Assembly (NCBI GenBank): GCA_002839805.1
Contig: PGYT01000014.1
Location: forward strand, 5,208-56,622
Reading direction: 5' to 3'
Length of the DNA: 51,415 bases
DNA from: Ignavibacteriae bacterium HGW-Ignavibacteriae-2
Lineage (GTDB): Bacteria > Bacteroidota > Ignavibacteria > Ignavibacteriales > Melioribacteraceae
Shown here: one piece after another, positions 35,572-45,296 of the stretch
Layout of the letters: each line of letters opens with the position of its first letter
Numbering within the stretch: position 1 is the stretch's first letter
Position numbers and translations under genes: made by a program
Notes under the pieces: generated by a model
Databases searched by the model: none
What the model was told of the DNA's origin: nothing
Seen by the model: only the letters and a program-made list of their open reading frames with translations

Positions 35572-35925
35572 TTAATCAAATAATTCAAGTATTTTTTCCA
35601 CTGGTCTGCCTAAAATAGCTTTTTCTCCTTTTTCTACAATAGGTCTTTGAATTAAATTATGATCGGAAATCATGAACTCCAGGATTTGATTTTCGCTATA
35701 TTTCTTGTTTTTAATGTCTAATTGTTTGAAAGCTTCTTCATTTTTTCTAAGAAGCTCACTTGGTTTCATATTCATTTTTTTAAGAAGGGTATTAAGTTTA
35801 TTTTTTGAAAAAGGTTTTATATAGTAGTTTATCCTATCGAAACTATAACCCTTTTCTTGAAGGAGTTTTATCGTTTTCCTACAGGTGGTGCAGGTAGGTT
35901 TTTCGTATACTGTAATTTTTTCCAT
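35572..35925 (-). CDS. ArsC/Spx-family thioredoxin-fold protein
   Basis: The 117-aa protein shows YEKPTCTTCRKTIKLLQEKG near the N-terminus, with Cys-x-x-Cys (C12, C15), and IQRPIVEKGEKAILGRP in the middle, the Arg-Pro loop of the arsenate reductase/Spx family. ArsC enzymes use one N-terminal Cys and glutaredoxin; Spx proteins use CxxC as a redox switch on RNA polymerase. This sequence has the CxxC of Spx but ordinary ArsC loops, so either reductase or redox role is possible. An extended frame to 36030 is not favoured; ATG 35925 gives the family-length N-terminus, with GGA about nine bases upstream. Confidence 0.85.
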   Translation of the reverse strand: MEKITVYEKPTCTTCRKTIKLLQEKGYSFDRINYYIKPFSKNKLNTLLKKMNMKPSELLRKNEEAFKQLDIKNKKYSENQILEFMISDHNLIQRPIVEKGEKAILGRPVEKILELFD

Positions 35926-36186
35926 TATAAAGAATCCGGTTAATTTTTTTCTAAAATAATAAATTAAAATACATCTATAAAATATTATTAAACTAAAGCC
36001 AATATCGGCAATAATAGTCCTACATAACAAAGTAATTCTATTTAAATATAGGCAAGTAAAATTAGTAATTATTTTACAAGTGGATAAATAATTTTCTTAA
36101 TATTTGTTTTGTACCACAAGTTATTTTGTATAATTGAACTTAAATAAATTTTATAATCATTGGTAATAATCGGGTAATAATATTAT

Positions 36187-38355
36187 ATGAACATTCCATT
36201 ACAGATAGCAAAAGAAATTGATTTAAAAGAAAAGCAAGTGCTTGCAACAATTGCTTTGTTAAATGAAGGATCTACAATCCCATTTTTAGCAAGATACAGA
36301 AAAGAACATACGGGCGGTTTGGATGAGGATCAATTAAGAATAATTGAGGACAGGTTAAATTATCTTACGTTATTGGAAGAACGCAAAGTTACAGTATTAA
36401 GCAGTATTGAAGAGCAGGGTAAATTAACAGATGAATTAAAAGAAAAAATACTTGCCGCTTTAAAATTGCAGGAAGTAGAGGATCTATATTTGCCTTATAA
36501 ACCGAAACGCAAAACACGCGGTACAATTGCAAAAGCGAAAGGTTTGGAACCGCTGGCACTATTTATTCTCGATAATCCCAACTTTATTGGAAATTTTGAG
36601 GACGAGTTGGCAAAATATATTGATCCTGAAAAAGGCGTAAATTCTCTTGAAGAAGCTTTACAGGGAGCTAAAGATATTATTGCTGAAATGATAAGCGACG
36701 ATGCCGATGTAAGAAAAGTGGTTCGTGAAAACCTGCTTGAAAAATCAGTAGTCTCTTCTCAAAAATCAAATCCCAAAAAAGAGGATTTAGCGCCGAAAGC
36801 AAAAGATGTTTATGAAGTTTATCATGATTTTAAGATTGAAATCACAAAAATTAAAGCCTACCAGCTGCTTGCTTTAAATAGGGGAGAGCGAGAAAAATTC
36901 TTAAAAGTATCTTTCGGATTCGATAAAGACGAAATATTAAAAGATATTTTTAAACAATTCTTCGTTTATAAGGATTCGGCTTTTTTAGAAATTTTGGAAT
37001 CAGTTGTTGATGATTCGTTTGCAAGGTTAATTTATCCTTCAATTGAGCGTGAAATCAGAAATTATTTAACTGAAATTGCCGATGTACACGCAATAGAAAT
37101 ATTTGCCTCAAATCTAAAACAATTATTGCTTCAACCTCCTATTGCTGATACAATGATTATGGGTATTGACCCAGGCTTTTATTCGGGATCTAAAATTGCC
37201 GTAATCGATCCAACAGGCAAATATATTGACGGCTCAACAATGTATCCACACCCCCCTCAAAGTAAAGTTGTGGAATCAAAAAAAATTCTTCTGGACTTTA
37301 TTAAAAAATATAACGTTAGTTTAATTGCAATTGGCAATGGAACGGCAAGTAGAGAAACAGAGTTTTTAATTGCCGAATTGATAAAAGAAAATGATCTTAA
37401 ATGTAATTATCTGATTATAAATGAAGCGGGTGCTTCGGTTTATTCGGCCTCTGCAATTGCCAAGCAGGAATTTCCTGATCTGGAGGCAAGTCAGCGAGGC
37501 AATATATCGATCGCTCGCCGTGTGCTCGATCCTTTGGCCGAATTAGTTAAAATTGATCCCAAATCTATAGGAGTCGGGTTATATCAGCACGATGTTGATC
37601 AGAAATTACTTGTTAAAAAACTTGATGATGTGGTTGTAAGCTGCGTAAACTATGTGGGTGTAGACGCCAATACAGCTTCGGCTTCTCTTTTAACTTACGT
37701 CTCCGGAATGAATAAAAGAATTGCCAATAACTTTATAAAATATCGTGAAACTCACGGCAAATTTACAAACAGAAAAGAATTTTTGGAAGTTACGGGTGTT
37801 GGTGAAAAATTGTTTGAACAATGCGCGGGATTTTTAAAAATAAATGATGGAGATAATCCGCTCGACAATACTTTTATTCATCCAGAGTCTTATAAGGCTA
37901 CAGAGGAACTGCTTAACATGTGCAATATTCCTCTTTATGCCGTAAATAAATCGGGCAATCTTGTAAGTTTGTTCGCAAGTCAAAAAGGGCCGGAAAAAAT
38001 TTCAGAAGAAATTGGTATAGGCGAACCGACGTTAATGGACATTATAGAAAATTTAAAAAAACCGGGACGCGACCCACGCGAAGAAATGCCCAAACCTATA
38101 CTTAGAAGCGATGTATTGAAAATGGAGGATCTGCAGATTGGAATGACCCTGAAAGGAACTGTGCGGAACGTTGTTGATTTCGGAGCATTTGTAGATATTG
38201 GAGTAAAACAGGATGGTCTCTTGCATATCTCTCAGATAGCGGACAAATACATTAAAAATCCATTGGAAGTATTAAATGTTGGCGACATTATTGATGTTAA
38301 GATTACCGGCGTAGATATAGAAAAGGGCAGAATTTCTCTCAGTATGCGCAAATAA
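36187..38355 (+). CDS. tex: Tex-family RNA-binding transcription accessory protein
   Basis: The 722-aa protein matches Tex in order. N-terminal helical domain (PFLARYRKEHTGGLDEDQL, PYKPKRKTRGTIAKAKGLEPLA). YqgF-like RNase H-fold domain from about 322 (MGIDPGFYSGSKIAVIDPTG, FPDLEASQRGNISIARRVLDPLAELVKIDPKSIGVGLYQHDV region). HhH motifs (TGVGEKLFEQCAGFL). C-terminal S1 RNA-binding domain at about 645-720 (GMTLKGTVRNVVDFGAFVDIG, ISLSMRK end). Tex associates with RNA polymerase and affects transcript elongation and toxin genes in other species. A hairpin 11 bp after the stop is a likely terminator. Confidence 0.95.
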   Translation: MNIPLQIAKEIDLKEKQVLATIALLNEGSTIPFLARYRKEHTGGLDEDQLRIIEDRLNYLTLLEERKVTVLSSIEEQGKLTDELKEKILAALKLQEVEDLYLPYKPKRKTRGTIAKAKGLEPLALFILDNPNFIGNFEDELAKYIDPEKGVNSLEEALQGAKDIIAEMISDDADVRKVVRENLLEKSVVSSQKSNPKKEDLAPKAKDVYEVYHDFKIEITKIKAYQLLALNRGEREKFLKVSFGFDKDEILKDIFKQFFVYKDSAFLEILESVVDDSFARLIYPSIEREIRNYLTEIADVHAIEIFASNLKQLLLQPPIADTMIMGIDPGFYSGSKIAVIDPTGKYIDGSTMYPHPPQSKVVESKKILLDFIKKYNVSLIAIGNGTASRETEFLIAELIKENDLKCNYLIINEAGASVYSASAIAKQEFPDLEASQRGNISIARRVLDPLAELVKIDPKSIGVGLYQHDVDQKLLVKKLDDVVVSCVNYVGVDANTASASLLTYVSGMNKRIANNFIKYRETHGKFTNRKEFLEVTGVGEKLFEQCAGFLKINDGDNPLDNTFIHPESYKATEELLNMCNIPLYAVNKSGNLVSLFASQKGPEKISEEIGIGEPTLMDIIENLKKPGRDPREEMPKPILRSDVLKMEDLQIGMTLKGTVRNVVDFGAFVDIGVKQDGLLHISQIADKYIKNPLEVLNVGDIIDVKITGVDIEKGRISLSMRK

Positions 38356-38365
38356 TATTTGTATG

Positions 38366-38408
38366 ATCCCGGTTTTAATTATGTGTTGAGACCGGGATAA
38401 TAATTTTT
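38366..38408 (+). terminator. Intrinsic terminator after tex
   Basis: ATCCCGGT at 38366-38373 pairs with ACCGGGAT at 38391-38398 through a 17-nt loop. AATAATTTTT follows on the plus strand. It starts 10 bp after the tex stop. Confidence 0.6.
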
Positions 38409-38576
38409 GGTACACTCCAAACTCCATTTTTAAAATCCTAAAAGTGTCCTAAAGCTATAAATCACCAAAAAAAAGCAATTGATTTGACATAAAGTCGTTT
38501 TATTTATATTTTGATCTATCCCAAACTCGAACCCCGCTTTTGCCCTAAAACAAATAACTCTGCAATAGGAGACAAC

Positions 38577-40277
38577 ATGAAAAAGATTTTTTTAATTTCA
38601 TTCATTTTCTCTTCCATAATATGTGCGCAGTCCACAGCTTCAGAAGAATATATACTCGCCGATAAAATGCCAAATTCAATTTTTGGACCACGTGGTAAAA
38701 TGATAGAAATAATAAAGGAAGATACCGAGGGCAATGAAGTGTTGGATACTCTTTATGTGAAATATTCAATTAATAGAAATTATAGCGTATCGGATTCGGG
38801 AAAAGGAGATGTTAAAACACGTATTAAAAATTTCATCGAACCTAATTTTACACATATTAGAAAAACCTTGGATTCATTATTTGTTAACGTGGTTATAAGC
38901 TCAATTTACATTGATGAAATCGCCTATAAAATCAAATCTGTAATTGAGTCCGCTCAAGAATTAAAAACCGAAAAATTAGTGGAACAAAAAATAAAAATCG
39001 CCGAAAAACTGGATATTGGTTCAGTATCTTTTAGGAATAAAGACAACAAAATACCAATTTATAATGTTTCTCAAAAAGACAGTGGTAAACAAATAGACGG
39101 CGATTGGTTTATAAATAAAGGCAAAACCGGAACGGTTTCGGATTTTCAAATAACATTTGAAGATGGATTTATTAAATCTGCAGTGGCGCAAATTAACACC
39201 GACTCCGAAGTCATTTTTTTCTATAACCGTTACCCTATATCAGTAAAAAAAAACAACGACATATCTAAATTAAACTCACCTGGTCAATATGCACTTACGT
39301 CAAATTTATTTGATTTGGAAAATTCGTACACAGTGGATTTATATGATTTAATAATTTATAAACAGAGACTTGTATCAGGCTCTGGAAATTATTTCCCGTC
39401 CAATAATCAGGTAGTACGTTTAAATATAGATTCAGTTTCTATTGATCTGAAAAAATCATCTTTTATTAACGATTTTAGCATCGCTATTTATACAGACGTT
39501 ACAGGACTAAAAAGAGATAATCCTAATGGACTTATTCAAATAGAGGGCGAATATGAATATTTAGGATGGACCGAAAGACAATTTATTGCGCTTGGAGGAT
39601 ACGGATATTATTTTCACCGTTTAATTCCCTACCTGTCATTTACTAAACTTGAAGATAAACTAAATGTGCTGGCGTTAGACTATTATGAAGATAAACAATA
39701 TACATCCATATTTAATCTGTTAAAATATTCCAACCTCAATTTTGGACTAAAGTTGAATTTAATATCCCTTATCGGGCAAAGCTGGTTATTTAACCTGGAT
39801 GTTAAAGGTGGGTTATTAAGAACTGCTGTAGCTGACAGTATTGTAAAAGAAGCCGAAAAATTGTCAGATACGGATGAAAATCCAAAATGGGTGAATTATG
39901 GCGAAAGAAATTTGAATTCCGTTTATATCGCTCCCTCAATTCAATATTCCGTTATACCAAACCCGCATGTAAATATTAATTTATCTTACGGCGTAATATT
40001 TTCTGAACTTCTTAGCAACGAAATTACTGTTGTTAAAAAGAGTGTTAGAGCGGATAAGGTGAGCCAAAATAAGTACTCTAATTTTTTAGATCCGGCAAAT
40101 ATTATACAAGTTTTCCAGGCGGATCTTAAAGTTATTATCGACCCGATTAATAAAAAAGAAAATTTGTTTTTCCGCAGCGCTTTTTACTGGCGCAAACCGA
40201 GTTCTAATTATACTTTACAATTGGGTTACGCATTTCCAGTAACAAAATTATTTACATTGGTCAGTAACTCGGATTAA
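38577..40277 (+). CDS. Secreted protein, unknown function, 566 aa
   Basis: Starts with a clear signal peptide (MKKIFLISFIFSSIICAQS). The ATG at 38577 has AGGAG six bases upstream, so the longer open frame to 38511 is rejected. The mature part is Asp-, Lys- and Asn-rich and holds long stretches of alternating polar and hydrophobic residues (for example LGGYGYYFHRLIPYLSF, LNFGLKLNLISLIGQSWLFNLD), suggesting a beta-rich outer-membrane or surface protein. Repeat structure or a sorting tail was not seen at the C-terminus (ending TKLFTLVSNSD). No family was recognised. It stands alone downstream of tex, behind the tex terminator. Confidence 0.75.
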   Translation: MKKIFLISFIFSSIICAQSTASEEYILADKMPNSIFGPRGKMIEIIKEDTEGNEVLDTLYVKYSINRNYSVSDSGKGDVKTRIKNFIEPNFTHIRKTLDSLFVNVVISSIYIDEIAYKIKSVIESAQELKTEKLVEQKIKIAEKLDIGSVSFRNKDNKIPIYNVSQKDSGKQIDGDWFINKGKTGTVSDFQITFEDGFIKSAVAQINTDSEVIFFYNRYPISVKKNNDISKLNSPGQYALTSNLFDLENSYTVDLYDLIIYKQRLVSGSGNYFPSNNQVVRLNIDSVSIDLKKSSFINDFSIAIYTDVTGLKRDNPNGLIQIEGEYEYLGWTERQFIALGGYGYYFHRLIPYLSFTKLEDKLNVLALDYYEDKQYTSIFNLLKYSNLNFGLKLNLISLIGQSWLFNLDVKGGLLRTAVADSIVKEAEKLSDTDENPKWVNYGERNLNSVYIAPSIQYSVIPNPHVNINLSYGVIFSELLSNEITVVKKSVRADKVSQNKYSNFLDPANIIQVFQADLKVIIDPINKKENLFFRSAFYWRKPSSNYTLQLGYAFPVTKLFTLVSNSD

Positions 40278-40347
40278 AAAATGTTTTTAATAGAATAATA
40301 CTTTTGTTTATACTTCCTGATATTCAGTGGATTTAGTTCGAAAAGGG

Positions 40348-40536
40348 TTAAGATCTTTTACCGAGGCAACGATTGTTTTTGTTGTTGTATCTCTCAAAAT
40401 GTTTGCACCAGACAGCCAACTCCTTGCGGCAGGCTCCAATTGCGCGGGGATCCGGAAAGGCGGCAAACCAACAATTGTAATCGCAGAATGACGGATAATT
40501 ATAATTAGTTTCCTTCTTTTCTTTCTTCTTTGACAT
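40348..40536 (-). CDS. Possible small cysteine-rich protein, 62 aa
   Basis: Minus-strand frame with a lysine-rich start and five cysteines (SFCDYNCWFAAFPDPRAIGA, CRKELAVWCKHFERYNNKNN, then RC). The region is richer in G+C than its surroundings. No Shine-Dalgarno sequence precedes the ATG. An overlapping 95-codon frame (40308-40595) is an alternative that is less cysteine-rich and starts with a hydrophobic run. The pattern of paired Cys and aromatic residues is what one expects of a small zinc-binding protein. The 343-bp gap 40278-40621 holds nothing else apparent. Confidence 0.4.
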   Translation of the reverse strand: MSKKKEKKETNYNYPSFCDYNCWFAAFPDPRAIGACRKELAVWCKHFERYNNKNNRCLGKRS

Positions 40537-40621
40537 AAATCATACGAATGTAAATTTTCTAAGAGAATGATAACAAACTTTATTATTTTTAACAACCGTC
40601 ATTCAATCCGATTAAGGGGCT

Positions 40622-41380
40622 ATGAAAGTATATAATTATCTGCAGAAGAAAATCACCGAATTGGGCGCGATATATTTGATTTTGATTGATCCGGATATAT
40701 TGTCCGGCGATAAATTAGTTGAGTTTGTAGGTTTATGCCAAAATTCGGGTGTAGATGGTTTTTTAGTCGGCGGCAGTTTGGTTTTAGAAGATAATTTAAA
40801 ACACGATATAGAGCTAATAAAGAAGCATACGAACCTTCCGGTTATCATTTTCCCCGGAGGAATTAACCAGGTAATACCGGCTGCTGATGCGCTATTGTTT
40901 ATTTCTTTAATAAGCGGAAGAAACGCAGAACATATAATTGGCAAACATGTCGCTGCAGCACCGTTAATAAAAAAAGCCGGTCTTGAACCTATTTCCACAG
41001 GCTATATGCTCATCGAATCCGGCAGTGTTACAACAGCCGAATATATGAGTGAGAGTAAACCTATACCTCGTAATAAGCCCGAAATTGCGGCTGCTACGGC
41101 TTTGGCAGCAGAATATCTTGGAATGAAAATGATTTATCTTGAGGCGGGTTCAGGAGCAAAATTGTCTGTACCCAACGAAATGGTAAAAGCTGTATCTTCT
41201 ATATCTTCCTTACCGTTAATTGTTGGCGGAGGCATAAGAGACGCAGTAAGTGCGCGTCAAAAAGTTGAAAACGGAGCAAAAATAATTGTAACGGGAAATT
41301 ATTTTGAAGACTCCCAAAATTGGAGTAAGATAAAAGAATTTGCAAACGCTATTCATATAAACAAACCATTAGAAATATAA
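40622..41380 (+). CDS. Geranylgeranylglyceryl phosphate synthase (GGGPS), bacterial type
   Basis: GGGPS joins geranylgeranyl (or heptaprenyl) diphosphate to the 3-hydroxyl of sn-glycerol-1-phosphate, the first committed step of archaeal-type ether lipids. The 252-aa TIM-barrel protein has LIDPD at 21-25, GVDGFLVGGSLVL, the phosphate-binding LEAGSGAKLSVP and PLIVGGGIRDA near residue 200. Close relatives are PcrB (heptaprenyl) in Firmicutes and group II GGGPS in Bacteroidota; chain length cannot be predicted reliably here. No G1P dehydrogenase gene is in the window. It is followed, two bp after its stop, by gmhA. Confidence 0.9.
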   Translation: MKVYNYLQKKITELGAIYLILIDPDILSGDKLVEFVGLCQNSGVDGFLVGGSLVLEDNLKHDIELIKKHTNLPVIIFPGGINQVIPAADALLFISLISGRNAEHIIGKHVAAAPLIKKAGLEPISTGYMLIESGSVTTAEYMSESKPIPRNKPEIAAATALAAEYLGMKMIYLEAGSGAKLSVPNEMVKAVSSISSLPLIVGGGIRDAVSARQKVENGAKIIVTGNYFEDSQNWSKIKEFANAIHINKPLEI

Positions 41381-41382
41381 TT

Positions 41383-41976
41383 ATGAAAACAAATAAAGCG
41401 GAATTTATTATTTCATCGCTTCAAGAAAGCTCAAAAGTAAAATTAGAAATTCTCGATAAATGTTCCGATGATATATTAAAGTCTCTCGAAATTGCGGTTG
41501 AATCAATCGAGAATGGGCATAAAATTTTATTTTGCGGTAACGGAGGAAGCGCTGCTGATGCACAGCACCTATCAACTGAATTAGTAATTAGATTAAGTCA
41601 TGATATAAAACGTCCCGCAATTCCAGCTCTGTCATTAACCACAGATACTTCATTGCTAACCGCCGGTGGAAACGATATTGGGTTCGATAATGTTTTTGCC
41701 CGCAGTGTTGAAGGCTTGGGTAATAAAGGTGATGTTTTAATTGCTATTTCTACAAGTGGTAACTCCGAAAATGTATTGCGGGCTGTTAATAAAGCCAAGG
41801 AAAAAGGTATAAAATCAATTGGTTTTTTAGGCGGAAACGGCGGTAAATTAAAAAATCTTGTGGATGTTTCAATTATAATTCCTTCAACCAATGTTCAAAG
41901 AATTCAGGAAGGTCATATTACAATTGGTCATATTATCTGTGAACTTATAGAACGTGAATTATACGAACAGGATTAA
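41383..41976 (+). CDS. gmhA: SIS-domain phosphoheptose isomerase-like protein (GmhA-like)
   Basis: The 197-aa protein has an N-terminal helical segment and a SIS sugar-isomerase domain. Landmarks are FCGNGGSAADAQHLSTEL near 46-64, the second phosphate loop ISTSGNSENVL near 124, and IQEGHITIGHIICELIERE near the end. This matches sedoheptulose-7-phosphate isomerase, the first step of heptose synthesis for lipopolysaccharide and other glycans. It lies two bp after GGGPS, probably one transcript. Confidence 0.9.
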   Translation: MKTNKAEFIISSLQESSKVKLEILDKCSDDILKSLEIAVESIENGHKILFCGNGGSAADAQHLSTELVIRLSHDIKRPAIPALSLTTDTSLLTAGGNDIGFDNVFARSVEGLGNKGDVLIAISTSGNSENVLRAVNKAKEKGIKSIGFLGGNGGKLKNLVDVSIIIPSTNVQRIQEGHITIGHIICELIERELYEQD

Positions 41977-42091
41977 ATCTTTTTTAATATTATACTTACA
42001 CTCCTTAGTAAAGTCTCCCTTAGTATTTTAAATTATAAATCTTATCTTGATCTCAAATTATTCAAAGAAAATAAAACATTCCGGAAGTTGG

Positions 42092-42745
42092 ATGGATCAA
42101 AAAATAATAATTGAAAATACAATAAAATACGTAAAAGAAACTTTGATCGGATCGGAAGGCGGACACGATTGGTGGCATATTTACAGGGTATGGAAAAACG
42201 CAAAACATATTGCGCAATTTGAGAACGTAGATCTTTTTATTGTGGAATTGGGTGCTTTATTGCATGACATTGCCGACTCCAAATTTAACGAAGGTGATGA
42301 AACTATTGGTCCGCAGAAAGCAAAAGAATTTTTAGAATCTCAAAATCTTGACATTGATACAGTTGAACATATTGTAAAAATTGTTGAAAACATATCGTTC
42401 AAGATGAGTAAAGAGATACAGATATTCAAATCTCCCGAATTGGATGTAATTCAGGATGCCGACCGCCTTGATGCGATCGGCGCTATTGGTATAGCCAGGG
42501 CCTTTAATTATGGCGGATTTAAGAATCGTGAAATATATAATCCTGAAATTAAACCCAATTTAAACATGAACAAAGAAGATTACAAAAAAAATACTGCTCC
42601 TACAATAAATCATTTTTACGAAAAATTACTTCTGTTAAAAGATCTTATGAACACAAAAACCGGCAAAAAATTAGCTGAAAGCCGGCATAAATTTATGAAA
42701 TCTTTTCTTGATCAATTTTACGAAGAATGGGGCGGAATAAGATAA
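42092..42745 (+). CDS. HD-domain phosphohydrolase, YedJ-like
   Basis: The 217-aa protein has the HD superfamily pattern: GGHDWWHIYRVWKNAKHIA near the N-terminus, metal pair in LGALLHDIADSKF (HD), a His in the ENISFK region and the second Asp in VIQDADRLDAIGAIGIAR. These proteins hydrolyse phosphates, often nucleotides; the substrate is unknown. The open frame reaches 42047 but ATG 42092 has GGAAG nearby and starts just before the conserved domain. It is 115 bp after gmhA. Confidence 0.85.
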   Translation: MDQKIIIENTIKYVKETLIGSEGGHDWWHIYRVWKNAKHIAQFENVDLFIVELGALLHDIADSKFNEGDETIGPQKAKEFLESQNLDIDTVEHIVKIVENISFKMSKEIQIFKSPELDVIQDADRLDAIGAIGIARAFNYGGFKNREIYNPEIKPNLNMNKEDYKKNTAPTINHFYEKLLLLKDLMNTKTGKKLAESRHKFMKSFLDQFYEEWGGIR

Positions 42746-42918
42746 ATAATATTTTCTGCAGAGGTACGTTTTAATCAGTTATATCAATAATAATTTATTT
42801 TTTTAAGGATTATAATTCACTCAATATTCAGATAATTCTGAATCCAATCGTCTGCAACATTCATCAAATTTCATTAACTTGCTAATCTTAAAATTAAACA
42901 ATGACAAAAGGTATTATT

Positions 42919-45180
42919 ATGGCCGAAAATTTTGATATGATTCAAAAAGTATATGCGGAACTTGGGGCTAAAATTGAAGAAGTACGAAAAGTTCTTGGCA
43001 GACCGGTAACATATACAGAAAAAATTCTTTACTCACATTTGTGGGATGGAATAACCAAAGAATTTGTTCGTGGTAAAGACTACGTTGATCTAGCTCCTGA
43101 TCGTGTTGCAATGCAAGATGCAACAGCTCAGATGGCTTTGCTTCAGTTTATGCATTCAGGTCGAAAAAGCGTAGCGGTACCCTCAACCGCTCATGCGGAT
43201 CATTTGATACAGGCAAAATTAGGCGCCGTCGATGATCTTAACAGGGCAAAGGATGAAAACAAGGAAGTTTATGATTTTATCGCCAGCATTTCTCAACGGT
43301 TTGGTGTAGGATTCTGGAAACCGGGCGCGGGCATTATTCACCAGGTTGTTTTAGAAAATTATGCTTTTCCGGGTGGGATGATGATTGGTACAGACAGCCA
43401 TACGCCAAACGCTGGAGGATTGGGTATGATAGCCATTGGCGTTGGAGGCGCGGATGCAGTTGATGTGATGGCAGGTATGGCATGGGAATTAAAATGGCCC
43501 AAAATAATTGGAGTTAAACTTACAGGCAGATTAAACGGTTGGGCGACACCAAAAGATATAATCCTTAAACTCGCAGGTATACTTACTGTAAAAGGCGGAA
43601 CAGGTGCCATTGTGGAATATTTCGGCGAAGGCACAAAGTCAATTTCATGCACAGGAAAAGCAACTATTTGTAATATGGGCGCTGAAATTGGAGCCACAAC
43701 GTCTTTATTCCCTTTTGATGATAAAATGGATATTTACCTGAGAAAAACAGAGCGTGCCGATGTTGCTGATTTGGCAAAACTTAATGAATCGATTTTGAAA
43801 GCCGATGACGAAGTTATATTAAATCCCGAAAAATATTATGATCAGGTAATTGAGATAAATCTTAACGAATTGGAACCCCACTTAAATGGTCCTTTCACTC
43901 CGGATAGAGCATGGCCAATTTCAGAAATGAAAAAAGCTGTAATAGAAAATGATTTCCCAAAAAATGTGAGTGTCGCTTTAATTGGCAGTTGTACAAACTC
44001 CAGTTACGAAGATATAGACCGATCCGCAAATATTGCTAAACAGGCAATGTCAAAAGGACTTAAAGCTAAATCCCAATTTACAATTACTCCGGGTTCCGAG
44101 CAGGTTAGAGCTACAATTGAACGCGACGGGCAACTAAAAACTCTTACCGATTTCGGCGGAGTTGTTTTGGCCAATGCCTGCGGTCCTTGCATTGGTATGT
44201 GGCAAAGAATGGATAATCCTTCGGGTGAAAGAAATACTATAGTTACATCATTTAATAGAAATTTCGCAAAACGAAATGATGGAAATCCCAACACACTGGC
44301 CTTTGTAGCTTCTCCCGAATTAACAACGGCTCTCGCGTTAGCTGGGGATCTTACGTTTAATCCGGTTACAGATGAACTTATAAACGAAGCCGGAGAAAAA
44401 GTAAAGCTTGATGAACCACATGGTCACGAACTTCCTGAAAACGGGTTTATTCCTGATACTGAAGGTTATCTGGCTCCGTTGGAAGATGGCTCTGATGTGG
44501 ATGTAATTGTTAATCCCGAAAGTAAAAGACTCCAGTTACTTGAAAAATTTGAGCAGTGGGATGGAAATGATTACTTGAATATGCCTGTGCTGATAAAAGC
44601 AAAAGGCAAATGCACTACGGATCATATATCGATGGCAGGTTCCTGGCTTAAATTCAGAGGACATTTGGATAATATTTCCAACAATTTATTGCTTGGAGCA
44701 ATAAACGCTTATACTGATGAAGCTGGTAAAATTAAAAATGTGTTTACCGGTGAAACCAAACTAGTTCACGAAGTAGCACGTGAGTATAAAGCTAAAGGAG
44801 TTGGCTGGATAGTGGTCGGTGACGAGAATTATGGAGAAGGTTCAAGCCGCGAACATGCCGCTATGGAACCGCGTCATCTCGGAGGTAAAGCTATTATTGT
44901 AAAAAGTTTTGCCCGAATTCACGAAACAAACCTTAAAAAACAGGGTATGCTTCCTTTAACTTTCAACAATCCGGCTGATTACGACAAAATTCTGGAAGAC
45001 GACAAAGTAAACATTATCGGATTAAAAGAATTTGCCCCCGGCAAACCGTTAAAAATGCTTGTTAATCATTCTGACGGTTCAGTAGAGGAAATTTTATTAA
45101 ATCATACATTTAACGAAAATCAGATAGAATGGTTTAAAGCAGGCAGCGCGTTAAATTTAATTGCCAAACAACTTTCCTGA
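42919..45180 (+). CDS. acnA: Aconitate hydratase
   Basis: Aconitase converts citrate to isocitrate through a [4Fe-4S] cluster. The 753-aa protein has [20 protein letters not shown], the cluster Cys in [13 protein letters not shown] and in [10 protein letters not shown], and the C-terminal swivel domain with [18 protein letters not shown] and [15 protein letters not shown]. Overall it resembles the mitochondrial-type aconitase group; the symbol is a convenience. Two starts compete: 42901 and 42919. AAAGG, seven bases before 42919, favours the latter. An intrinsic terminator follows the stop. Confidence 0.9.
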   Translation: MAENFDMIQKVYAELGAKIEEVRKVLGRPVTYTEKILYSHLWDGITKEFVRGKDYVDLAPDRVAMQDATAQMALLQFMHSGRKSVAVPSTAHADHLIQAKLGAVDDLNRAKDENKEVYDFIASISQRFGVGFWKPGAGIIHQVVLENYAFPGGMMIGTDSHTPNAGGLGMIAIGVGGADAVDVMAGMAWELKWPKIIGVKLTGRLNGWATPKDIILKLAGILTVKGGTGAIVEYFGEGTKSISCTGKATICNMGAEIGATTSLFPFDDKMDIYLRKTERADVADLAKLNESILKADDEVILNPEKYYDQVIEINLNELEPHLNGPFTPDRAWPISEMKKAVIENDFPKNVSVALIGSCTNSSYEDIDRSANIAKQAMSKGLKAKSQFTITPGSEQVRATIERDGQLKTLTDFGGVVLANACGPCIGMWQRMDNPSGERNTIVTSFNRNFAKRNDGNPNTLAFVASPELTTALALAGDLTFNPVTDELINEAGEKVKLDEPHGHELPENGFIPDTEGYLAPLEDGSDVDVIVNPESKRLQLLEKFEQWDGNDYLNMPVLIKAKGKCTTDHISMAGSWLKFRGHLDNISNNLLLGAINAYTDEAGKIKNVFTGETKLVHEVAREYKAKGVGWIVVGDENYGEGSSREHAAMEPRHLGGKAIIVKSFARIHETNLKKQGMLPLTFNNPADYDKILEDDKVNIIGLKEFAPGKPLKMLVNHSDGSVEEILLNHTFNENQIEWFKAGSALNLIAKQLS

Positions 45181-45189
45181 TTATTAAAA

Positions 45190-45227
45190 GACCTAAGTTC
45201 CAAAAGGGACTTAGGTCCTATTTTTAT
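45190..45227 (+). terminator. Intrinsic terminator, probably bidirectional
   Basis: GACCTAAGTTCC (45190-45201) pairs with GGGACTTAGGTC (45206-45217) around an AAAA loop; one position is a G-T pair. A T-run follows at 45221-45225, and on the minus strand the stem is followed by TTTT. It ends the aconitase message and probably that of the 43-aa membrane protein. Confidence 0.85.
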
Positions 45228-45296
45228 TATAACGGATATATAATAAAATCCTGTTAATCAATGTCTCAAAACAAATCTGCCTTCACACTTTTATAA

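Noticed and set aside
40308-40595. 95-codon minus-strand frame in the same gap as the 62-aa candidate
   Set aside because: It starts with a hydrophobic run then switches character and overlaps the cysteine-rich frame; only one can be real, and the cysteine-rich one looks more like a protein.
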